17,221 bases of DNA, taken from Devosiaceae bacterium. Lineage in GTDB: Bacteria > Pseudomonadota > Alphaproteobacteria > Rhizobiales > Devosiaceae. Every line of letters begins with the position of its first letter. Position 1 is the stretch's first letter. Location: positions 1 to 17,221 of the forward strand of contig JAKISM010000033.1 in the NCBI GenBank assembly GCA_021648585.1. The letters are read 5' to 3'. The notes under the pieces are model-generated. The model was not told where the DNA came from. It saw only the letters and a list, made by a program, of their open reading frames with translations, and searched no databases. Positions 1-7,148 of this stretch are shown here, piece after piece. Position numbers and translations under genes: made by a program.

Positions 1-401
1 TAATAGGCAAAAGCCGATCGCACGTTGCTAATACTTTACGGCTAATGAAATTGCCTGAGCAGGTTCAAGACATGATTTCTAATGGTGATTTAACCGCTGG
101 TCATGCTCGAACATTAATTACTTCTAATCAGCCACTAAAGCTGGCTAAAAAAATAGTAAGCAACGGTCTTTCAGTGCGTCAAGCAGAGGCTTTGCACCAA
201 AAGGAGGGTGCGGCAGTTGTACGTAAAGCCAAGCAAGGCTCACAAAAAGACGCAAATACCACCGCCTTAGAAAAACGCCTCTCCGATGCGTTAGGCTTTG
301 AGATTTTTATTGATGATAAGGGTAACAAGGGCAGGGTTAGTATTAATTATAAATCCCTTGAGCAACTTGATGATATTGTTGCTCGGTTGTTACGGCAGTG
401 A
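1..401 (+). CDS. parB: Chromosome partitioning protein ParB, 3' part
   Basis: Partial gene; the 5' part lies before the window and the open frame is already running at base 3. ParB is a CTP-dependent clamp that loads at parS sites near the origin and works with ParA to segregate chromosomes. The first visible residues (IGKSRSHVANTLRLMKLPE) are the ParB helix-turn-helix recognition region. The stretch GDLTAGHARTLI is the conserved helical segment after it, and the last 45 or so residues (LEKRLSDALGFEI...LDDIVARLLRQ) are the leucine-rich C-terminal dimerisation domain. The internal ATG at 45 is not the real start, because the homologous frame continues upstream of it. The stop is at 399-401. 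The gene converges on the KAP NTPase gene and the holA-lptE-leuS cluster. Identification is firm; ParA would be expected just upstream. Confidence 0.95.
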   Translation, partial: IGKSRSHVANTLRLMKLPEQVQDMISNGDLTAGHARTLITSNQPLKLAKKIVSNGLSVRQAEALHQKEGAAVVRKAKQGSQKDANTTALEKRLSDALGFEIFIDDKGNKGRVSINYKSLEQLDDIVARLLRQ

Positions 402-518
402 CACTAGTGTTTGTTGGGTTGGTGTGAAGACAAAAATCTCTTGCAATCTAATTGCTTTAATATTCATTATTTTCCTTAGTGACATCGTTTTTGATTAATA
501 GTCTGCGCTATTCTCTGT

Positions 519-545
519 CGTCACCCCGTTGAAAAACGGGGTCCA
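519..545 (-). repeat. Dispersed palindrome, copy 1
   Basis: Read on the minus strand this 27-nt unit starts TGGA and ends TGACG. On the plus strand the stem is accccgtt (523-530) with aacggggt (535-542), closed by the loop gaaa. A second copy with an identical 24-nt core is at 2652-2678. It is part of a family described in the findings and resembles the small palindromic repeats scattered between genes in many alphaproteobacteria. Confidence 0.8.
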
Positions 546-635
546 TTACACCCATATATAAGGGCAATTTAATATTGTTCTCATTGTTGAAACATCTATA
601 AAATCAGTGGTTTTGATAAAATTTGATGATGCAAA

Positions 636-662
636 TGGATGCCGTTTTCCAACGGCATGACG
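636..662 (+). repeat. Dispersed palindrome, copy 2
   Basis: This 27-nt unit runs from TGGA to TGACG, with the perfect 8-bp stem atgccgtt (639-646) and aacggcat (651-658) and the loop ttcc. It has the same ends and length as the copy at 519-545 but a different stem sequence in which both arms have changed together. Confidence 0.75.
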
Positions 663-824
663 GCGGAGTATTGATGCCTATTTCTAAACTATTTGAAAGA
701 TTTTGATATTATGAGTGAAAAGTTATAGGAGCCATTTTCATTTCTCCTTGCTTTAATAGATGAAGAAATTTCATTGTTTGGTTTCTAGTTATTCAGTAAA
801 ATCAATATGTTAAGATAAAGCAGG

Positions 825-854
825 TGGATACTCGGGTCAAGCCCGAGTATGACG
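825..854 (+). repeat. Dispersed palindrome, copy 3
   Basis: This 30-nt unit runs from TGGA to TGACG, with the perfect 9-bp stem atactcggg (828-836) and cccgagtat (842-850) around the loop tcaag. The ends match the other copies, while the stem is longer and different in sequence. Confidence 0.75.
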
Positions 855-933
855 AGGAGTGTTATTTGTAAGTTTCTTGTTTGTCTTTTTGCAAGAAGCG
901 AAGCGACGAAGCGCCTCAAAACTTACTTATGTA

Positions 934-2439
934 TTATTCTTCATCTTTAATGCTGACTAATCTGCCAGCAGTGCTAATCATTTCTGGATAATCTTTTATG
1001 ATTGAAAAAGGTGGGTGAGGATAATTGAGCCCACTTTGATGTTCTTTGGCATATTCTTTGGATAATCTATTGGCACACCAAAACTGTTGTATATCATTAC
1101 TGGTAGTTATCTCATTGATCTCATCGAGAGTTTTTTCTATCATTGATAAAAAACTAGAGAATACATCTAAAGCGTTCGCATTTTCACGTTTAATAAAATT
1201 ACTAGGATAATTTGTAACTTTTATTTTCCAAGATAGCCCTGTATTTCTTTTATTTAAATATTCTGCTAATTCGCTCGGTTGCAAAAATAGTTTCTTTTGG
1301 AAATTATAAATATAAAACACCATTACCGACATTTCGATTTCTATCTTTTTATCCCAAACAGTAATAATATTGCCCAATATTTCAAAAAACTGTTCAATAT
1401 CTCGAAGTTCATATTCAAAATAAGAAAATGCATCGGAAAGAAAAGCTGTAAGGTCAGTATTTGGTGGAATTGATAATTTTGCTTTATCTATTGCTCGTAA
1501 TTTTATTTGATAAGCAACAAAATTTTTAATATTTGGGGATTTAATTTCATAAGATCTGTCAAAAAATCTATTTAGGTAGCTTGCGCTATCAAAACCTTGC
1601 CCATAAACAGCTTTAATTGAATGTTGGAGTTGTTCTGTATCTGTAGCAATTATGAAAATGATATTATTTACGTCGAATAAATGTTTAACCCTTTCCAACA
1701 TAGCAATTGCGTAAGTCGGTCGGCATCTATCTAATTCATCAAGTAATATAAATAATGGCGTCTGTTTATCTTTTAATTTTTCTTCAGAAAGCAGTTCTTC
1801 TAGGTTTTGTTGAAAATCATTGATTGATTTTCTTGATTGCTCAAAGTTGCTTAATAAATTTTCGCCTGCTTTATCAATAAGCCTATTTACTTCTTTTGTA
1901 GCGCCTTCTCCTGCACCCTTTATTGCGCTAACTGCAGTTTGATTTGGTAATCTTTCTGAATCTTCGCCTTCTGCAAGTGAAGAAATTTCATCCATACCGC
2001 CACCAATGAGTTTTTTTGCTACTTGTTTACCTGCACCTTTCACTACAGCTAGTGCGATAGAGCCTGCATTATTTTTCAGATTCTTCCAAACCTTGTTCTC
2101 ACTATCCACCAAAGGTGAAATAGTTTTGTTAATTGCACTCATTACAGAGAGAAAAGGATCATCAGCGTGATCGTCTTGCCAAGCATTTATTTCGGCAACT
2201 AAATATCCTTGTTCTTTAAGTTGTTTAGCTAGATTAGTTAAAAAGAAAGTCTTTCCGCGCCCCCATGCCGCATTAACATTTAGAACATAAGAGGCTTTTC
2301 GCCCTTGTTCTTGGCGTTCTTTAATCCGTGACAAAAGAAATTTAGAAAGAAACTCAGCATCTGAGCGCCTTCCTAACAAGTCATCGTGCCAGATTTCACT
2401 CATTCTCTTGTTTGATAAATTGTTAGGAGTTTTTGTCAT
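934..2439 (-). CDS. KAP-family P-loop NTPase
   Basis: A 501-residue protein of the KAP NTPase family (named after Kidins220/ARMS and PifA, the F-plasmid phage-exclusion protein). A Walker A motif, NAAWGRGKT, is at residues 56-64 after the N-terminal HDDLLGRRSDAEFL segment that opens many KAP proteins. The Walker B motif LFILLDELDRCR is at 229-240. A sensor-like IIATDTEQLQHSI follows at 263-275 and YLNRFFDRSYEI near 288-299. The long insert between Walker A and B (about 110-225) is Gly/Ala/Lys-rich with amphipathic helices (ALAVVKGAGKQVAKKLIGGG) and lacks a clear membrane span, although many KAP proteins have one there. The gene stands alone on its strand between two repeat-rich spacers, and no effector gene is adjacent. 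The start could also be the Met at residue 13 (2403), since the upstream ribosome-binding site is weak. Family assignment is firm, function unknown; a phage-defence role is inference from PifA and QatA relatives. Confidence 0.85.
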   Translation of the reverse strand: MTKTPNNLSNKRMSEIWHDDLLGRRSDAEFLSKFLLSRIKERQEQGRKASYVLNVNAAWGRGKTFFLTNLAKQLKEQGYLVAEINAWQDDHADDPFLSVMSAINKTISPLVDSENKVWKNLKNNAGSIALAVVKGAGKQVAKKLIGGGMDEISSLAEGEDSERLPNQTAVSAIKGAGEGATKEVNRLIDKAGENLLSNFEQSRKSINDFQQNLEELLSEEKLKDKQTPLFILLDELDRCRPTYAIAMLERVKHLFDVNNIIFIIATDTEQLQHSIKAVYGQGFDSASYLNRFFDRSYEIKSPNIKNFVAYQIKLRAIDKAKLSIPPNTDLTAFLSDAFSYFEYELRDIEQFFEILGNIITVWDKKIEIEMSVMVFYIYNFQKKLFLQPSELAEYLNKRNTGLSWKIKVTNYPSNFIKRENANALDVFSSFLSMIEKTLDEINEITTSNDIQQFWCANRLSKEYAKEHQSGLNYPHPPFSIIKDYPEMISTAGRLVSIKDEE

Positions 2440-2543
2440 ATTTCTAAAAATCTTTCTAAGAGAGTGATTCTTTATTTTATTTACAATAAGTTAGTGCTTT
2501 TTTTCTCAAATGTAACCACCAAGTTATATTTAGCTTTGAATTT

Positions 2544-2584
2544 CTAGATCGCTGCGTAACCCCTTTGGGGTTCTAGCAATGACG
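2544..2584 (+). repeat. Degenerate palindromic repeat ending in TGACG
   Basis: Inner stem aacccc (2558-2563) and ggggtt (2567-2572) around ttt, with the outer partial match ctaga / tctag. It ends with gcaatgacg, a typical end of dispersed intergenic palindromes in alphaproteobacteria. It shares the TGACG end, but not the TGGA end, with the 27-nt family here. Confidence 0.5.
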
Positions 2585-2651
2585 AATATATATTCCTTAT
2601 TTTGAGTGAAGAAACGCATATTGGGTAAAAAAAGCGGCATAGGTACTCGAT

Positions 2652-2678
2652 GTCACCCCGTTGAAAAACGGGGTCTAT
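2652..2678 (-). repeat. Dispersed palindrome, copy 4 (24-nt core identical to copy 1)
   Basis: Bases 2653-2676 are identical to 520-543, including the stem accccgtt / aacggggt and the loop gaaa, in the same orientation. The ends differ from copy 1 by one base each (TAGA for TGGA and TGACA for TGACG, minus-strand reading). With copy 1 it makes a pair of direct repeats bracketing the KAP gene about 2.1 kb apart. Confidence 0.8.
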
Positions 2679-2780
2679 TTGCGTTATCAGATTATATCAT
2701 AGGTGGTGGTTTTCCGTTGTTGTATCATAGAGAGCAGCACTAAAAAATGTGTATTTGTAGGCATATTGGATGTTGATATT

Positions 2781-2941
2781 TTCCCCCTCCCCCTTGCGGG
2801 GAGGGGTTAGGGGTGGGGGTTTAAACATAAGAAGTCGTGCGGTTTAGTGTTTTGTGAGTAATGATTTTTATAAATTTTTTGAAATATGTTTGATTCTTGA
2901 CTGACCCCCACCCCAGCCCTCCCCGCAAGGGGGAGGGGGAA
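2781..2941. repeat. Inverted repeat with 38-40 bp arms and G-quadruplex-type tracts
   Basis: The left arm (2781-2820) and right arm (2904-2941) are inverted copies. The first 25 nt, counted from the outer ends, are identical, then there is a short indel, then a shared 11-nt end; an 83-bp AT-rich spacer lies between. Each arm folds on itself (cccctcccc with ggggagggg in the left arm). The left arm has four G-runs of four or five (2798-2801, 2803-2806, 2810-2813, 2815-2819) with 1-3 nt loops, a textbook G-quadruplex pattern; the right arm has the equivalent on the minus strand. Such C/G-rich elements are widely dispersed in alphaproteobacterial intergenic DNA. The spacer shows no gene. Confidence 0.85.
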
Positions 2942-2997
2942 GAAAGTAAGCACAAAAGAGGATAAGTTGAAGATAGTAAGTCTCTGGAAGATTGCGC

Positions 2998-4011
2998 TTA
3001 ATACCTAGCAGCCGCTATAGAAATTGCCATAAGAGCTCGTTTGGTAATTGTTTTGGAGAGTAAAGATGATTTTCGGCTTTCGTATATTGCTTGGAAAATA
3101 CGATCAGAGGCGAAGCTTAGGCGGGCATCGTTCCATAGGCGTAATTGTTGCTCGAGGGCGGTTTTGCGAGAAAAATGGGGGCGTGGTTTTTGGGCTTCTA
3201 GGACTGCTCTTGCTGATTTGCCATTATCTACCTCAACTCGTAATTGGCGAAGGAATGAAAAATGATTGAGGGCAGAAATGAGCAATCTTTGTGGGTCAAT
3301 GGCGTTATTTAGAGCCTTTGCTACTTCATTATCGAGCAATTTAACGTGCCCAGTGCCTGCAAAATCTAAAATTTTATCAATAGCAATGGAGGAATTATCA
3401 GCGCAAAGAATGATTATATCATCTAAAGTAATTATCTTGCTCTCAAGGGCATAAAGATTTAGTTTTTCCATTTCACGGCGTAAAATCTCACGATCATTGC
3501 CTAAAATATCCCGTAAAAGCGTAATTGCATCTGGATCTATTGTGATATTTTCATTGGCAAAATTCCGTCTGATAATATCTGAAATTGTGCGCTCATCATC
3601 AGCGTAACATGGAAGAGTGCGGCAATTTTTATTTTTTTCTAATAAAAGACGCAAACTATCGCTTGGCTTGAGATTATCGGCCTCAAGAATAATAATTGCC
3701 TCAATATTATCTAATAAAAGCTGTTTAATGATTGGGGTGAGTTTTTTGCTGGCATTGCGCACTCGAATTAGCACCTTACCGCCAAACATTGGCATTGTAT
3801 TGGCGTTAGTAGCTAATATTGCTGGATCATCAAATATTTGATTAGCATCAAGAGTGATTTCATTTAGCGGCTCTTGTGAGGATTTTTTATAATGCCCTAT
3901 AAGCCTTTGGGTGCTTTCGAAAACTAAACCTTGATTTGGGCCAAATACTAAAAATATTCCGTTAATTAAATCTGGGCTTTGTAAATATTTAGCAACCTCG
4001 TAGGCTTTCAT
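2998..4011 (-). CDS. holA: DNA polymerase III subunit delta
   Basis: The 337-residue delta subunit of the clamp loader, which opens the beta sliding clamp during replication. The start MKAYEVAKYLQSPD and the segment IFLVFGPNQGLVFE (about 19-32) are the family's N-terminal signature, where delta keeps an AAA+ fold with a degenerate P-loop. LIRVRNASKKLTPII and IIILEADNLKPSDSLR follow in the first AAA+ domain, DREILRREMEKLNLY in the middle domain, and IDPQRLLISALNHFSFLRQL starts the C-terminal collar domain. Length is usual. It begins 7 nt after the lptE stop, so it is very likely co-transcribed and translated in order after leuS and lptE. parB-holA neighbourhood is, as I recall, common in Rhizobiales; here the KAP gene and repeats separate them. 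Confidence 0.92.
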   Translation of the reverse strand: MKAYEVAKYLQSPDLINGIFLVFGPNQGLVFESTQRLIGHYKKSSQEPLNEITLDANQIFDDPAILATNANTMPMFGGKVLIRVRNASKKLTPIIKQLLLDNIEAIIILEADNLKPSDSLRLLLEKNKNCRTLPCYADDERTISDIIRRNFANENITIDPDAITLLRDILGNDREILRREMEKLNLYALESKIITLDDIIILCADNSSIAIDKILDFAGTGHVKLLDNEVAKALNNAIDPQRLLISALNHFSFLRQLRVEVDNGKSARAVLEAQKPRPHFSRKTALEQQLRLWNDARLSFASDRIFQAIYESRKSSLLSKTITKRALMAISIAAARY

Positions 4012-4018
4012 TTTCCAC

Positions 4019-4531
4019 TCAATTAGTTGGTTTATTTAGCTCAGCAAGCAAAGTAAGGCGGATTATTTGTGCTAATTCAAGCGCTGCTGTTTCGCTGGCT
4101 TTTTCTTGAGCCTTAATATCAGCAATAATTTGCCCCTTGCTTGAATATGTAGCCGTTACACGATTTGTGCCTGAATAAATAATATTTTCACTATCATTTA
4201 TGTCTATTACATTAAATGTTCCAGTTAGAGTAAGCTGTTTAATTGAGGCTGGTAGGCCATTTGAAGAGCGACCTACATCTCTTGTGGATTGAGAGATTGT
4301 TACTTTCAACTGATTTGCGCTATTAATATCGCTTCCAAGCCGTAATTTTAGGTCTTGATAGATGATTTGCTCTAAGCGAGTTGTTGGTTTGGCGTAGGAG
4401 AGACTAATGCTTTTATTGCTGAGATTATTGTCGCCATAAATTGGCGAAAAAGAGCAAGCAGATAGGCTAAGCGATAGGAAAATTATTATGCTTAGAGGTT
4501 TTAGCCAAAAATATAATTTATTAAATAACAA
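4019..4531 (-). CDS. lptE: LPS-assembly lipoprotein LptE
   Basis: A 170-residue outer-membrane lipoprotein that plugs the LptD barrel and helps insert LPS into the outer leaflet. A hydrophobic signal (LSIIIFLSLSLS) ends in the lipobox LSAC with the lipid-bearing Cys at residue 26, followed by SFSPIYG, the usual start of alphaproteobacterial LptE. Later segments TRLEQIIYQDLKLRLG and a beta-rich centre fit the family. There is no ATG or GTG in frame before the signal peptide; the start is TTG at 4529-4531, with an AGGA at 4544-4541 nine bases upstream. The gene overlaps the leuS 3' end by 11 nt, so translation is probably coupled. Similarity is low in this family, but position between leuS and holA supports the call. 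Confidence 0.88.
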   Translation of the reverse strand: MLFNKLYFWLKPLSIIIFLSLSLSACSFSPIYGDNNLSNKSISLSYAKPTTRLEQIIYQDLKLRLGSDINSANQLKVTISQSTRDVGRSSNGLPASIKQLTLTGTFNVIDINDSENIIYSGTNRVTATYSSKGQIIADIKAQEKASETAALELAQIIRLTLLAELNKPTN

Positions 4532-7148
4532 TATTTACAATCCTATTTGGTACTACGATAATCTTCTTTGGTGTTTTGCCTGCAAGAATGTTAGAAATTG
4601 CGCTCTGATGCAAGGCTAATTTTTCAATTTTTTCTTTTTGTGTATCTTTTGGTACTATAATTTGCGCCCGGCGTTTGCCATTTACCTGAATTGGCATGGT
4701 GATATTATCCTCTATTAAAAGAGATTTATCAACCGTCGGCCATAAGGCATCACTGATTAATCCCGATTTCCCCAAATGCTGCCAGCAAGTTTCTGCTAAA
4801 TGCGGCATGAAGGGAGAAATTAATAATATTAAATGTTCAACCCCTAGCCGTAAAGTTGAGATATAAGAGCCGTGTGGGTTTTTTTCTGCGAGGGGTAAAA
4901 ATTTGCTCAAGGCATTTGTTAATTCATAAATTTGCGCAACAGCACGATTAAACTGTAAAGCTTCAATATCAATGCCTGCTTGATGTGTAATGCGGTGAAT
5001 TAACCTGCTAAGCTCTATTACCTGTTCATTTTCTTGCTCTAACTTATCAAGCGGTTGCTCTTTTAATTCAACAGTTTCAAAGGTGAGTTTCCAAACACGT
5101 TGCAAAAAGCGATTAGCACCATCAATGCCAGCATCTGACCATTCAACATCTCTTTCGGGCGGACTATCTGATAACATAAACCAACGGGCAGCGTCTGCAC
5201 CGCTAGATTTTAATATTTCATCAGGATCAACGCCATTATTTTTAGATTTTGAAATTTTCTCAATAGAGCCAATAATAGCTGGCTTGCCAGTTTTTATTTC
5301 TGTTGCAATTCGTTTGCCATCAATAGTTTTTATTTCAACTTGCTCTGGTGAGAGCCAATTTGCAGTTTCACTTTTATAGGTTTCATGCGTTACCATGCCT
5401 TGGTTAAACATGCCCTTAAAAGGCTCTTCCAAATTAACATGGCCTGTTTTTTTCATGGCACGAGTAAAGAAGCGAGAATATAATAGGTGTAAAATAGCAT
5501 GTTCAATGCCACCAATATATTGATCGACAGGAAGCCATTTATCAATTTTTTCAATGTTGGTTGGGGTGTTGGCATCTGGTGAAATAAAGCGAGCAAAATA
5601 CCATGAACTATCAACAAATGTGTCCATAGTATCAGTTTCACGTAAAGCGTCATTATCGCAATCTGGGCACTTTACGTGTTTCCAGATTTTATGATGATCA
5701 AGCGGATTACCTGGCCTTTCAAAACTAACATCTTGCGGCAAGATAACGGGTAATTGCTCTTTTGGAACAGGAACAATTCCACATTGATCACAATGAATAA
5801 TTGGAATTGGGCAGCCCCAATAACGTTGGCGAGATATGCCCCAATCACGAAGCTTATAATTAGTCTCTCTCGTTGCTTGGGCTTTGCCCCCTATTGCACG
5901 GGCTTCTAATTCATTAGCAACTTGCTGTTTTGCATCATTAATTGAGAGCGAATTAAGCTCGTTTGAATTAAATAATGTCCCAATCCCAGTATAGGCTTTA
6001 TCAGTTATTGAAAAATTATTTTCGTCCTCATCGGATGGTAAAATAACAGGAATGACAGGCAGTTTATATTTATTAGCGAAATCAAGATCACGTTGATCGT
6101 GCGCTGGGCAACCAAAAATTGCACCTGTGCCATAATCCATTAAAACAAAATTTGCTACATAGATGGGTAATGTCTTGTCTTTTAATAGCGGATGTTTCAC
6201 GTGAATCGATAAATCAAAGCCACGCTTTTCAGCTTTTTCAATATCTTGTGTTGAAGTGCCTTGTTTTTTGCAATCAGCTACAAAGGCTCTAAGCGCTTTA
6301 TTGTCTTTCATTAGGCTCTCGCATAATGGGTGGTCTGGCGAAAGGGCAATGAAAGAAGCGCCATATATAGTGTCCGCTCGTGTGGTGAAAACCTCTATGG
6401 CTTTATTTGTAGTTTTTTCATTTGGCTCTATTTCAAAAAGAATACGCAACCCTTCAGATTTACCAATCCAGTTGCGTTGCATTGTGCGCACTTTTTCTGG
6501 CCAATCTGTCAAACCATCAAGCGCCTCTAATAGGTCTTGAGCATAATCTTTGATTTTAAATGCCCATTGATTAAGATCACGTTGTTCAACAACAGCGCCA
6601 GAGCGCCAAGCTTTGCCATCAATCACTTGTTCGTTTGCCAGAACCGTTTGATCTATTGGATCCCAATTAACTTTGGATTTGCGGCGATAAACTAGCCCTT
6701 CCTCGAGCATATCAAGAAAAAGAATTTGTTGCATATGGTAATAATTTTCATCGCAAGTGGCGAATTCTCTTGACCAGTCAATGCTAAGACCCATTGATTT
6801 AAGCTGCTTGCGCATATTATCAATGTTTTTATATGTCCATTCTTTTGGGTGGATTTTATGTTTTATAGCAGCGTTTTCTGCAGGTAATCCAAATGCGTCC
6901 CAGCCCATTGGGTGTAAAACATTTTTGCCTTTTGCTCTTTGATAGCGAGCGACAACATCACCAAGCGCATAGTTTCTTACATGCCCCATATGAATGCGCC
7001 CAGATGGATAGGGGAACATTTCTAACACATAATAATTTTCACGAGTGTCCTCTAAGTCGCAATTAAAGGTTTTTTGTTGTAGCCAAATTTTTTGCCAATA
7101 GGGCTCTTTTTCACGTGGGTTATAGCGTTCAAAATTGTTGTTATTCAC
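4521..7148 (-). CDS. leuS: Leucyl-tRNA synthetase
   Basis: Class I aminoacyl-tRNA synthetase of 875 residues, the normal bacterial length, charging tRNA-Leu. The HIGH motif is HMGH at 53-56 within PYPSGRIHMGHVRNY, and the KMSKS motif appears as KISKS near residue 631. The CP1 editing domain is intact: TTRADTIYGASFIALSPDHP and GTGAIFGCPAHDQRDLDFA carry its threonine-rich and aspartate regions. A zinc-binding cluster is visible (CDQCG and CPDCD), as is the DSSWYFARF and YIGGIEHAILHLLYSRF core. The C-terminal tail ends NIVPNRIVNIVI-like residues where the lptE start overlaps. It is the first gene of the leuS-lptE-holA cluster. A parS-like site lies inside the coding sequence at 6193-6208. Confidence 0.97.
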   Translation of the reverse strand: MNNNNFERYNPREKEPYWQKIWLQQKTFNCDLEDTRENYYVLEMFPYPSGRIHMGHVRNYALGDVVARYQRAKGKNVLHPMGWDAFGLPAENAAIKHKIHPKEWTYKNIDNMRKQLKSMGLSIDWSREFATCDENYYHMQQILFLDMLEEGLVYRRKSKVNWDPIDQTVLANEQVIDGKAWRSGAVVEQRDLNQWAFKIKDYAQDLLEALDGLTDWPEKVRTMQRNWIGKSEGLRILFEIEPNEKTTNKAIEVFTTRADTIYGASFIALSPDHPLCESLMKDNKALRAFVADCKKQGTSTQDIEKAEKRGFDLSIHVKHPLLKDKTLPIYVANFVLMDYGTGAIFGCPAHDQRDLDFANKYKLPVIPVILPSDEDENNFSITDKAYTGIGTLFNSNELNSLSINDAKQQVANELEARAIGGKAQATRETNYKLRDWGISRQRYWGCPIPIIHCDQCGIVPVPKEQLPVILPQDVSFERPGNPLDHHKIWKHVKCPDCDNDALRETDTMDTFVDSSWYFARFISPDANTPTNIEKIDKWLPVDQYIGGIEHAILHLLYSRFFTRAMKKTGHVNLEEPFKGMFNQGMVTHETYKSETANWLSPEQVEIKTIDGKRIATEIKTGKPAIIGSIEKISKSKNNGVDPDEILKSSGADAARWFMLSDSPPERDVEWSDAGIDGANRFLQRVWKLTFETVELKEQPLDKLEQENEQVIELSRLIHRITHQAGIDIEALQFNRAVAQIYELTNALSKFLPLAEKNPHGSYISTLRLGVEHLILLISPFMPHLAETCWQHLGKSGLISDALWPTVDKSLLIEDNITMPIQVNGKRRAQIIVPKDTQKEKIEKLALHQSAISNILAGKTPKKIIVVPNRIVNIVI
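6193..6208. promoter_or_regulatory. parS-like ParB-binding site inside leuS
   Basis: TGTTTCACGTGAATCG matches the near-universal chromosomal parS palindrome TGTTTCACGTGAAACA at 14 of 16 positions. The half-site read on the minus strand, GTGAAACA, is perfect. It codes for IHVKHP in leuS, so protein conservation may contribute. It lies about 6 kb from parB, where parS sites are expected in alphaproteobacteria. Confidence 0.6.

Larger units (their letters stand above)
402..933. other. Gene-free 532-bp interval with dispersed palindromes
   Basis: No credible coding frame was found; a 66-codon plus-strand frame at 298-498 lies out of phase with parB and runs into non-coding DNA. The interval holds three short palindromic elements (519-545, 636-662, 825-854, listed separately). 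Its right end has an 8-bp inverted repeat, gtaagttt (868-875) with aaacttac (919-926), enclosing a purine-rich run of gaagcga-like units. That repeat lies just past the stop of the minus-strand KAP gene, so it could act as a terminator, but it has no clear T-run. Together with 2440-2997 this flanks the inserted KAP gene. Confidence 0.7.
2440..2997. other. Gene-free 558-bp interval with repeats upstream of the KAP gene
   Basis: No credible coding frame. The part next to the KAP gene (2440-2520) is very AT-rich and should hold its promoter; a TTGAGA-like box with TTGTAA 17 bp further on can be read on the minus strand, but the match is poor. The interval contains a degenerate palindrome at 2544-2584, a perfect copy of the 27-nt repeat at 2652-2678, and a 160-bp inverted repeat at 2781-2941. 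Nothing recognisable lies in 2680-2780. Confidence 0.7.

Noticed and set aside
437..460. A parB terminator formed by gcaat / attgc
   Set aside because: The stem is only five AT-rich pairs with three T after it; too weak to call.
298..498. A 66-codon open frame overlapping the end of parB
   Set aside because: It overlaps parB out of phase, then runs into AT-rich non-coding DNA; no domain or ribosome-binding site supports it.
519..854. The repeated palindromes as a CRISPR array
   Set aside because: Spacing is irregular, the repeats differ in stem sequence and orientation, and there are no spacers of constant length or cas genes.
934..2439. The KAP gene as part of the parAB partition system
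   Set aside because: It is on the opposite strand, converges on parB, and its motifs are KAP-type, not ParA-type Walker motifs.
5634..5649. A second parS-like site, agtttcacgtaaagcg, in leuS
   Set aside because: It has four mismatches to parS and the central CACGTG is broken, so it is not distinguishable from chance.
7105..7120. A parS half-site around ttttcacgtggg near the leuS start
   Set aside because: Only one half matches; the other half has four mismatches.
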